A stretch of 64,000 nt of DNA from Undaria pinnatifida (Eukaryota; Sar; Phaeophyceae; Laminariales; Alariaceae), in NCBI GenBank assembly GCA_012845835.1, contig JABAKD010000026.1, positions 558,001 through 622,000 of the forward strand, read 5' to 3'. The notes beneath the pieces were generated by a model. That model had not been told where the DNA came from, ran no database searches, and saw only the letters and a program-made list of their open reading frames with translations. The position numbers and the translations under genes are program-made. How positions within the stretch are numbered: position 1 is the first letter of the stretch; the number at the start of each line of letters is the position of its first letter. This document shows positions 31,480 through 42,400 of the stretch, one piece after another.

Positions 31480-32019
31480 CACAGTGGAGGGGCCTATATA
31501 CGGCGGTATAGTGCACCGAGAGTTTGACCGCTCCATCTCGAAAGACCGCCCTATTGAAGTTAGGGCGGTTGACCGCATTATTAGGCTTTTCGTGATATCC
31601 AAATGCGGCGGTAACCGCCCAATTGAGTGCATACATCCTTTTAACGTACAGCACAGAGTGCCGCTGACCCAGAAGATGACCCAGAGGGCGTCACAAAGAG
31701 GGATATCATACGTGTGCTCAGAAAAGGAAGGTGCAGCGTTACAGCAGTACCAGTGCTGAACCCAGTAAATATGTGTGGTGTCAAATATACACCAAAGCAC
31801 AGCAGAGCAGACGGGTGCACACACACTTTTCATGTTGAGAATTATATTATTAGTTGAGCTGCGGGCGACAGAGCCCGCCGAAGCACTCCACCCAGGGAAG
31901 GTACACACTGCCTTACTGTTGTACGGAGAAAACTCTTTGCTTTGCTACACATTCACAACAGAGCTCCAATCTATTCTATGCTACTGCACTACTGTGCCGA
32001 CTACTCTACTGCACTACAG

Positions 32020-32640
32020 TCATCCGCTGTGCACCCCCCGTTGGCCTTGTTGAGGCTCACAAAATTGCCTCATGTCAATCTGTTGCACTGGCTTAGAGGC
32101 ATGCTCTTTGGTGAACGACATCCTGGTCTTCTGCAGGTATAAGGAGGCATCGCCATTGCCGCACGCCTCTGCTGCGCTCTCCAGGGAAACGAAGTGCGAC
32201 GACAGTTCCACGTAGGCCGGGGGGGCACCGCCCCCGTGCCCCATCGTATCATCATCGTTGTCTTCGATCTCTACAGCATTCACCTTGTTGACGTTAGTGC
32301 CTTTCAGCACTTCCGTCATCGCGTCTGCCGCATTAAGTTGCATAACCTCTATGACATCCTTTTGGTCCTGCACTGTCGCCCAAACCTCCGCCGCCTCCAT
32401 GGCCCCCTTGCCGGCAGGCAGTCCCGGAGTGATAACCAGGTTCGCCAACACGCCGATCATCTTCTTGTCGGTCACGGGGAGTCGCTCCTTCTCGGCTTGG
32501 CGTCCACGCATGTTCAACTTGTCTAGGGCCCCAGCGGACGCCGTTTCCTCACTGCTGCCACCTGGGGCAACCTTCCCGTGCGTAGCCGTGAGATCCGCCT
32601 CCATATCCCGCGGAAGCATCTTGACTTTGACCGAGCACCT
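32020..32640 (-). pseudogene. Transposase C-terminal domain exon
   Basis: The frame is open from 32718 and contains 'MLPRDMEADLTATHGK', a long linker, an acidic stretch ('VEIEDNDDDTMGHGGGAPPA') and 'YVELSSHFVSLESAAEACGN'. The latter is shared with the relic at 16438-16752. A CAG acceptor lies at about 32639, preceded by a possible intron from near 32841; the exact junction phase could not be settled. It is probably the last exon of the transposase. Confidence 0.65.
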
Positions 32641-32841
32641 GGAGTATGAACGGGTCAATATGAAACGCAGCGACCGCAGTGCAGCGGAAGAAAGTGTGCA
32701 CGTAAAAGGCAGAAACACACCGAACGGTCAATTTACCGGAGTGAAATAACGAGCACACTACTGGGCGGGTGACCAAGCAAGCTGGTGGGTCCAAGGTGCC
32801 GCGGGTACAACGAACAATTTCGATGGTTTCGCTACTCATAC

Positions 32842-33910
32842 AGCGGCAATACGACACTCTTTACACGATCGCGCTGTTGCACGCTCCCGATACGACTTCA
32901 TATGCATCACTCTGTTACAAAAATAGCATCGACCATACTTTGCGATGATCGCTGCGGAGACACCGCCCCACGCTGCCTTCAGGAGCTCCGCGGGGTCTCG
33001 GACATGGGGGTGATTACCCTTGCCCAACCCCGCTGTGCCGGCGGCCATCTTGCGCTCTTCGGTATGGGCACGCAGAGTCGCAGCTACACCCATGGTTGAC
33101 ACCTTCATGTCGAGCAGCTCCCTCCGGCAGTTCAGCTTGGTGGCCGCAATAATTCCCATGTTCATGGGCTGGTGCACGCTGGTGCAGTTCGGGGGGTAAG
33201 TCACCACCTTCACCCGCCCCTTGCTGTCTTCCAGGTCCTCGTGTGATGAGCACCCGTCCATAAGGAGCAGTACTGGCAGAGTAGTCCAGCGCCGAATGAA
33301 CAACAGGAAGACCTCCTTCTACCACTTGCGGAACGTGATAGAGTCTGACCATGCATTGGCCTGCGAAAAATACTGGAAAGGGCAAGATGCGATCACGAAG
33401 AAGCGCGGGTTTTTCGCCTTGCCGATGATCGTCATGTCCACCTTGGCAGTGCCGTCTGCATTGGTGCACATTAACTCAGACAGGCGATCCTTGTAGTGCA
33501 TGTCCTTCGTCCCCTTCGCAGTCTTCCAATCCTCGTTGCATGAAACGTACGTGAGCTGGGCATAATCTTGTACTGGATGGCTGACTCGTCGACGTTGAAG
33601 ATGTTTTTCTTCCGGTAGTTCCTACACTCCTCACGAAGCGCTTTCATGCCCTCTACGATATGCTCGGGATTGACGCTGGCAGCCTCACCGTGAAGAACTT
33701 TGCTGTTCAGTCCGTTGCGCTCTACGAAGTTCTTCATCAACGTTCCACCCGCCTTGAACGTCGAAAGCTTCTCCTTAAGGTCTACAGAATTTGCGGACGC
33801 ATCGAGCAAGTTTGCCTTGGCGGAACGGCCGAACGGCTGTACGACGGCACGCGTAACGAGGATCTTGGCCTCCCTCGCCTTCTCGGATAGGTCCAGTCGA
33901 ATGTATCCAC
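32842..33910 (-). pseudogene. pogo/Tigger-type transposase (CENP-B HTH + DDE_1 core), broken
   Basis: A splice acceptor (TTTTGCAG) at 33911 opens a frame with 'LSTFKAGGTLMKNFVERNGL' and 'VLHGEAASVNPEHIVEGMKA', the CENP-B-type DNA-binding HTH. The DDE_1 core follows: 'KKNIFNVDESAIQYKIMP' (first Asp), a frameshift near 33560, 'MCTNADGTAKVDMTIIGKAK', a TAG after 'SITFRKW' (33319), 'LLLMDGCSSHED' (second Asp), and 'PPNCTSVHQPMNMGIIAATK'. In the family the last reads QPMD.G, so the third catalytic Asp is Asn here. Cut-and-paste transposition would therefore be dead even without the stop and frameshift. Confidence 0.85.
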
Positions 33911-33950
33911 CTGCAAAATTGAGGAAATACAACATCCATAAGGGGGTATT

Positions 33951-34198
33951 AGATTATGTATCCGGTACATATTGCAGCAGTAACGGAAGGAGCTCTTGTT
34001 AGTGTGTGCTTCGCCAGTACACTACTGGTACAGTACTGTACTGCTGTACGTACTAAAAACCAGAACCACGATACAATTACTGTACTATGTGCTGTGCCGA
34101 AAGCTACTCTTAAAAAATATATACAACTCGAACAGTCACATAGTACAGCACTGCCGTACAGAAAATATATCTTCGCAAAAGAGGTCTGAAGTACAACA
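33951..34198. other. Unassigned
   Basis: A/T-rich sequence. No upstream transposase exon was recognised. Confidence 0.4.
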
Positions 34199-34555
34199 CG
34201 GAACAGCAATTACAGACCGCCCACCAGCAACTGCTGCACACTGTCGTCCAGGCTGCACATACTACATTAGAGTCGTTCAGGATGCACACAGCAGCACTCA
34301 AGTACATGTAACAAAAAAAAAGTGTAAGGAAAAGATTGCACGTATGATTTGGGAACTTGTTTACGGACTTTGGAAATGTACAGCATTACGGAACAGCAAT
34401 TACAGACCGCCCACCAGCAACTGTTGCCCACTGTCGTCCAGGCTGCACACTAAATTGGAGTCGTTCAGGGTGCACACAGCATTCAGGAACATGTAACTAA
34501 AAAACAATTCGAGGAACAGATTGCACGTATGATGTGGGAACTTGTTTACGCACCT
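34199..34555 (+). repeat. Tandem repeat, about 190-bp unit, two copies
   Basis: CGGAACAGCAATTACAGACC begins near 34199 and 34389. Both copies run through GTCGTCCAGGCTGCACA, AACATGTAAC-type ends and GATTGCACGTATGAT.TGGGAACTTGTTTACG. Confidence 0.85.
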
Positions 34556-34663
34556 CAGAAAATCCCGCGCTGCGGTTGCTCTAGCAGGAGCTGGCCTTAG
34601 TCGAAGCTGATGCGAACAGATTCGTAATGGACACCCTGTTTTCCGCGATTCTGGAAATCGTAT

Positions 34664-34735
34664 CGCAGGTCGGGTCGGGTCGGGTCAAGACGTCTAAAAC
34701 AATTTGCGGGTCGGATCGGGTTGGGGTAGGTGACC
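34664..34735 (+). repeat. GGGTC-rich simple repeat
   Basis: GGTCGGGTCGGGTCGGGTCA, then further GGGTCGGATCGGGTT variants. Confidence 0.7.
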
Positions 34736-34739
34736 CGAA

Positions 34740-36472
34740 AAATCCCTGATTATTTGAAGTATAAGGGTCCTCTATCTACTGCCTTATCATCAAGGGGACG
34801 TATTGGATTGTGGACTCTGCAGTCGAGTAATATATAATTGCTTCGTAGTCACTACCCCGATTACACTAAGAAGCTTATTCTGCATGCCGAGAAATATAAA
34901 ATACGGAGAATTTCGGCTTGTTACCTCCAGTCGGTGTATTGTACATTCAAGCTCTAACTGCATTACTACCATAAGTATCGGGGAACGTTGCAGGGAGTTT
35001 TGCAAGGGATACTGCTGTAGGACGATCTATCGGCCCTACGACAAACTGCAAATTTCATCTACCCGTGGCATGGGTATTCTTCCCTTGAGAATCAGGTGAC
35101 GGTCAGCCCCACCTCGATCGCTCCTCGTTCTATCTCCTTCTCGCCTTCTCTGCAAAAATTATGCTGAATTCTCCATTTAACCTTTCGTGCACAAGCGACA
35201 CAACCAAACTGTAACATATTTTCTTCTTTGTTACACGTTGTCTTCGCAGACACCTTGGTGTCACCTCTGCAGTTCTTGTCACAAAGTTAGAGCTTCGATA
35301 GGCGTCATTGCATGAGCCGCTGTACTTCGCAGATCTCGGTGGGTTGATTGAAGACCCGGTAATTAGGACACTCACCCACCTCTCGCTTGCCTAACTCAAC
35401 AAGGTGCGCTTCTCGCGCAAGCAGCGCAACACCGTGCAACGAAGAGTGGAATTGATATTTGACCCCTTCTGTAGAAACTGGACGTGTCAACAGGGGTTCT
35501 TTTTTCCAGGAAGTCTGTTGTTGGAGATTTGGTTCTTCGTTGTGCACGCCCTACAAACGAACTGCAAATAACCGCATCCTTGCCTTGCTATCGCCCTGCT
35601 ATTTTAGAAGCATGCGTTGTACCAGTATTTGAATGTGTTGCTGAATTGTTGTAGCCCAGTACATTTTCCTGTGGTCGATTTGTTACTATTCAAGTATGGC
35701 ATACGGTATGGCCTCAGTTGCCAATGTGATCTGTACGTTGTCAAGACTAAACCACTGAGGCACTCAGCCAGCTAAACCACCGAGCGTTAATCTATTTTAC
35801 GAACAAAATATGTAACTTTGCGCTCAAGCGCCCTCTCCCCGCTAACATCCTCCGGCGTTTATCGAACCCTTAATCAACACCCGTTTTTACCATTATACGG
35901 TCCTTTCTCGACGCGAGTTCTATATTTACGGGTTAACTCCACCTCCGACTATCTGGTCAATCCTTTTCTTGGAGCGGGTCTCTCCACTTAATCCCACCTA
36001 TTTATTTTCCCACAAAAAGTGGAAATACTTCTGCGGGAGCCTGTCTTCCGGGGAAAATTTGACATTTTCGCCGAAGAGTCTGAGGAGCAGCACGCAGCGT
36101 TCGTGACGAAGGCACGCGCTGGCACCGTTTTCGCTTCCACTGGGACTTTATGACGAACGCTTGATATTAGAGTATTTGTTTTCTGGCTTGATTCTGAATG
36201 GTGACCTCGGTAGTTGAATAATGGTTCAAGTTCTTAACGAAGAGCCTTGTAAATCTAACGCATATTAAAGCTTGGTATGGCTCGGCTTTTTTTTTTTTTA
36301 ACGAACACAATCTAATCTAACAGCTAAAGGTATATTTTGCTACTCTGTGCCTGGCATGGAATATATATATGTGGTCGTCATTCACAATTTGTAGGTCACA
36401 GACAGTCAGGAGAGCAACAACTAAACCCGCCAAGGGCCGCGCGTGTTGTTCCCGTTTTCTCTACAATACTAG
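34740..36472. other. Region upstream of the transporter exons; first exon not identified
   Basis: The transporter needs an N-terminal exon ahead of 36473, but none could be recognised here. An open plus-strand stretch ending at TGA about 36151 ('AEESEEQHAAFVTKARAGTV') has no known match. Confidence 0.3.
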
Positions 36473-39400
36473 GCTTGGCTGGTCGACGCAATGGAGGTCC
36501 TGGTTATAGCCTTCGTGCTTGACGACATCGCGGACACGTTTGAGCTGGGTGCCTTCTCATCGGGGCTTGTTGGCAGCGCAAGTTTCTGTGGTGAGCAATG
36601 AAACCTCAACTCACTTTGAACTCTGAATTAACGCCAAGACAAAACGTATGAAACGAAATTTCTAGGCATCTCGCCACGAAGCGGCATTATTGTTGCCAAA
36701 CTGCGTCCTGCCTGACGTGGTGCGCCTTCACACCAAACTTACATGCACTTTCACGTCTCTAGAAGATGGTGCACACGAGCCGCAGCTTCATCGATGCGAC
36801 TACTGCCTTGAATTTTTTTGCCAACTAAAGACGGAAAATTTTTGTCGGGCACGCAGACGGACGTGATGAGAACAGGTGCTTCTCGAATACTTCGGAGTTG
36901 AAAAAAATCAAACTACCACAAAAATCAAAGTGATGGTCATCAAACTTGGACAAAAATACGCAACAACCCTGACGAGTTTCATATGATTACAGGGCTGTAT
37001 TGCGAGAAGATTTTTGGGGAAGGAGAAACACCTTCAGGTCTGTGCCGATCCGCGGGTGGTATTGTGCCGAGTTGAGACGTGAAACAACATGTCGGACACG
37101 CGAACAAACGTGAGGAAAACATGTACTTTGCGAATGTGTCCGAGACAAACCATGGACAATAATGTTATGCTTGCCTCCAAAAAACAATATAGGCACCGAA
37201 CAAGGACATATATACGCAAGAAACCGACGATTGTTCGCGTGTGAATACAGACCAGTTTCGCGAGACGTTTCTTTTCAAACGAGACACCTTGAGGCTTGTG
37301 CTGCTCCGAGCGTCGTACTGTGCCAACTTGCTGGAGGTGAAGTGTATTGTCGGACCCGCAGGCAGACGTGGGGAGAACAGGCGCTTGTCGAATACTTGGG
37401 AGAGAGCAATTGTTGTTTGGGCCCCAAATGAGACAAATCGGGTATCAAACGTGGACAAAGATACGCAGCAAGACCCCAACGATTGTTTGCATGAGTTCAG
37501 ACCTGTGTTGCGAGACGTTTCTTGGCGGGTAGAGACACTTGAGACTTGCGCCTACTGTGCAAGCGCGGTATCGTGCCGTCTTGCGACGTGAAAAATGGTA
37601 TCGGCCAGCCAGACAGACGTCAGGGATAACAGGGTGTTATAAAAGTAGTAGGTTCTTGTCGAAACTCTGGGAGAATAGTCTAAAGGCAGATCTACCGATA
37701 CAATACGAAATGGGCATCAACTTCAGACAAAGATACGCAGGAACCCCGACGGTTGTATGTACGAATACAGGCGTGTGGTGTGATATGTGCCCCTGCGAAA
37801 GATTCACCTCCAAAGCTGTTCTGATCCGAGCAATACGTTGTACCCATTCGCGACGTGAAACATGGGGTCGGACACGCAGACCGACGTGAGCTTTCGGAAT
37901 GTGTGGGATGTTTTTTAGCACCGAAATATTGACTCTAATCTGCTTATACATGGGCGGACATCAAAGTTTGGCTCAATTTTCAATTGAAATACTTGGCATT
38001 ATCTGCTATACTAGAAACAACCGATAGACCCTTCCTCCAGCATTATTTTCTTCTTCCCCCTAGACTGATATTAGCGACCTGGTGGCCTAAGAGGCACCAG
38101 GTGTCTACGACGTCCTTTGTTTTTGTGTTGCATGGCACACGACGGCCGATGACGTGACAACCCTTTTTAGTGTGAAGAAGCGTGGGCCGTGACCCGTCTT
38201 GCGTATGGCGGCGTAAGCCGAACATTTCTGTACCTGGTACGTATTATTGTATGTATTACTTGTGATTCATCGTATCGCTTTTGTTTGGTATTGGCGGAAA
38301 CGGATCATCGCCCCCACTTCATGCGAAGAGCAGGCCATCGTGATAGATGTCACCCGCAGTGCGAAGTACATCATACTGATTTCCCAAGTTGAAGTAATGT
38401 AGCGCTTCCAGGACATCAACAACGTTCACCGTTCGGAGGCATGATCACCATCGACAGTATCTTTGCACTCGTATCGCCCGTCTCACACACACCACTGAGC
38501 ATCCCCTGCCTGCCCGCCCTCGTCCCTCTCTGTCAAATAAGGTATGCTATTCGGTGGGGTGTTTTGGCCCGTTTACGCCGATAAGCGCGGTCGCCGCAGC
38601 GCCTTCATCCTGTCGCTTGCCTGCATTTTTGTCGCGGGTGTTGCCTCGGCCTTCGCCCCATCCTTCCTTTGGTTGATGTTTTCCCGCACCATCGTGGGTT
38701 TCGGCGTCGGGGGTAGCATCCCCGTAACAACCTTACTCATTGCTGAGTCTTTACCAACTAGTCAGCGGGCGACAGTGCAGTGCCATCTAAGCGGGCTGTT
38801 TTGGGCAGCTGGCCTGATAATCGCGTCCCTACTAGGCTTATTTCTCAGCAGGGCCCTTGTACCCGGGTGAGCGTGCATACGCGTCGACTAGTCGGCCCAC
38901 GTGTTGTAGAGCTGGATTTTATTAAGCCTAGGATTTCAACAGCACAGTCGCAGCCCCTACCGGCGAAACGAAGCATCCCTCACGGGGCGCTATTGCGCCA
39001 GCGCCCTTGGCGAGAGCGAGTACTAATGTTGTGATGGTCCAATGCCGCGTAATTGTATTTGTTGTACCAATGACTTATGCCCTCAGGTGTACACCGTAGC
39101 TTTGCCGCCTTATGCACCGAAATTCACTCGAAGCGTCCGCGAAAACCTTGTCAAGGCCGGCAGCATACAAGTGCCCAATTCGTCGCGCTCTCGCGGAACT
39201 TGACGTCCTTAGTGAGCTTGTATTTTCCCTTCACAAAGTGTTTTCACGCCGGGCGCGATCAGGCGAGAAATGCCGATGTGGAGGTGGTTCCTGGGGTTGG
39301 CGGCGATTCCCGGCACTATATCGCTGGTGGCCTACAAAATTCTTCCGGAGAGCCCACGCTATCTGAGCGTCGTAGGAAGGCACGATGAAGCGGTTAAGGT

Positions 39401-42400
39401 GCGTCATTTTTACTGTTGTTGAGCGTGTGTGCCAATTCCACGCTTCGCCAACTGCTTGAGGTTTGTGCTATGTTACGACTACATCGCGGCAACATGCCGT
39501 CTCCGACTATGTCTGTCCTTCGGTATTTTGGACGGACGGTCTTCTATTTTGAGCTTTCGCCTTTCTCGACGATCTTATCTACCACTCGCTGTACTGTATC
39601 GCAGATCCTTGAGGAAGTTGCAAGGGTGAACGGAGTAACCAACGTGCTGGGCGTGGAACTGTCGCAGCTGACGAATGACGAAGAACGCGTCGGACTGGAG
39701 ATTGAACCCTTGTCGATCGACCTCACCGGGATAGCGAATCGCGCCGCCGCAGCAGACATCCGCGAGCTGTTCCAAACACCAATTTTGCGGAGGGCAGCGA
39801 TTGTCATGTGCGTGGTATAGACCGGGTCGTGATACTGGCCAGCACAGACAACCGGTAAACGGTGGGCTGCAGTGATTGGGTGCGGTTGGAGCACGTTAAT
39901 TGTGGAAAGCGCGTCTTATCAGAAACGTTCAACATACATCGATTGCTCGTAGAAACAAGACACGCAGGTCTAACGTTTCTACTGTGGGTCTTAGTCCTGA
40001 GAACGGCTGCGTCAGGACCGACCGCTCGAGTACTCAGTGACATGAACTATTGTTAACAAGCTACACTTGACTTGTACCACCCTGACTAACACTCATTTGC
40101 GCCACCCCTTGACAATTTCGCTCTTCCGTGGTCTCTCTCGCTGTCATTGTCTACGCGGGGGTTCAATATCGTCGATATCACAGCTGGATAATCTGGTTCG
40201 TCTTGAGCATGAGGTGGGGGCGTTTCTTCTAGCCACTGTCGCTACCGTTTCGTTGTACTCTGCGTGTGAACCTTTATGCATGTGAGAGTATAGTGCACGT
40301 GGCGAAGGCCTTCTCTTCGGGTATGATCGCCGCACGTTGGTACGAGCAGTCAAAAATATACCTTGACATGCGCTTATGTGCATTCCAAGTCATATAATCT
40401 CGTACCGTTCTTCTACGGGAAATTGGCCCGTTGTCTTCTTCAGTATTATCGTTCTGGCAAAAGAACTACTACTGTTCAGCTGTTAAAAACAGTGCTTGGT
40501 CTACCGCTGAGAAACAATAACAACGATATTTTTTCGAAATATATGGAATAAATCAAACGCCTTGGTGACGATCCGTTCCGATTTGAGACCGGTCTCTCTG
40601 TGTCCGCTAGGCTGGCAGAGGCGTCGTCGCGCGTTTGAAGCTATTCAATAGTCAAAAACGCGTTTCACAATCAGTTAACCAAATGTACGAGGACAACACT
40701 GCTCGATCGTTTCGGTTTCCGGGGCATTCCCATTCGACCCGCCTTCCTCAGTTTGTATGGCTTGACGTTTCTGCTGCCCAAGTACTACAAGAAGATCTCG
40801 GCTGACGTTGAAGGCTTCGTGTACATCCTTAGCGCGGTGCTTGGAGTGATGCTTATCCCGGGTGCGTCGTGAATGAAGGGTTGACCTCTTGGTCTCTGGG
40901 AGGGGGGGTCGTGTAATCGTCGTGACACATAATTATCGTAATAGAGCTTAAAGCCCAATCGATTGTCGGTGGCAGACCAATGTGCGTGCTGATGATAGTC
41001 GCGCTAAAAGCGTAGAGCGGGGTCTGATCTATTGCTACACCAACTAAACACTCTGAGGTGAAACGATTTTCACGCCGTCTCACCGTTTGCACGATCATGG
41101 CAGCCGCCTTTTCGTCGATTTGGCTGTGCTCCGAAGACCAGCTTGGCCGCGTGGGCACCATGAAATGGACTTCTTTCGCGACGGCGGTGCTGATACTACT
41201 CATGGCTCTGTCGTACGGCACTCCGGCGCTCTTCCTTCCAATTTCTATTGGGACCTATTTCGCACTTGGTGAGCGATGCGGTTTTGGATTTTGCCGCGAA
41301 GCGCTAAACCTGCAGGTGCGGGCATCCGCGCTGTGGAGATTACGTCCGTTTCGGCTTTGTCAGGCTGGTGCGTCTTCCGAACCATGATAACGTTCTTACG
41401 CGAGAGGAGTCCACAGTTGTACACCATGCACGTACAACAATTAATAAACAAGGAGGCAGCACGCTGAGCGGTGTAAATAGCGAAACGTCCGGATCGATGC
41501 TTTCTTCTTTCTTTTGCACCCTTCTACTTTCCAACCTCTGGACAAGCCCTGGTCACAGCTGTCGTCCCTTCTCCCCCCCGAATCTTGCCTTCAATTTTTA
41601 TCGCGCATAGGGTTCAGCAATCCCACTGCTGGTCGATTTTTCATCAAGTGTTGCTAACTCACGCTCTCGCGCTTTCCGGAGGTCAGTTTGTGCCCGAAAA
41701 ACTGTCCCCACGAATTTATACGAGTATGCACTCGGGGGGATTCGATCTTACGAAACTTACCTATACCAGGCCCGAGGATAACCTGATACGCCACCGGGGC
41801 GACCGGCGCTACTTGCACTTTATGCTTGCGGGCAGACCCTGAAACCGAAGAACATGCCCTGCAAGCTCCCGACTGTAGCGATGTGGTAAATACTACTATG
41901 GGGGACCGTAGAAATCAGAATCCACGATATATACCAGAACCTACGTATTGCTCCGTTTTTCCGGACCTTGTTTGGTTCTGATGACTGTATTTTGACGCGT
42001 GCTACGGTAGAGACGCACCATTTTTTTTCCTGAGTTTCCTCAATTTAGGAGCTCAATACTTTGCCCAAAAACCGATTTTGGAGGAAAATAAAACTGCTAC
42101 CTGATGAAACCTTCCGGGGCCTAGGTACACACAACCACTACCTAGGCCCCGGAATCATGAAAACAAATTGGTCGATTGCCGACGACTTTTGGGTGAGGAG
42201 GCCCATATTTCGGAAACCATTTCAGACGAAAAATGCTACCTTTATCGTAGCATGCGTTGCGCTTATGGTCAATAAACCTTCCTCACATTCTGAGAGCGTC
42301 AAGCAGCGGCGACGTTTGCAGGCGGTCGACGATTCTTGCGATATCATAGAGAACTGTGTGTTTATCGCCTGTCTTCATTTTTTCAGGGGTGCCGGCGCTC

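Larger units (their letters stand above)
31482..33950 (-). mobile_element. Degraded pogo/Tigger-like DNA transposon
   Basis: The left end CAGTGGAGGGGCCTATATAC (31482) interrupts the arm-L fragment at what was a TA (now CA), as expected for pogo insertion. A nearby internal inverted repeat (GACCGCCCTA / TAGGGCGGTT) is near 31546-31577. The transposase gene is on the minus strand. The right terminal repeat was not found, so the right limit is uncertain. Confidence 0.6.

Noticed and set aside
34664-34735. Telomere-like GGGTC repeat
   Set aside because: Only a few irregular units, internal, and not a standard telomere motif.
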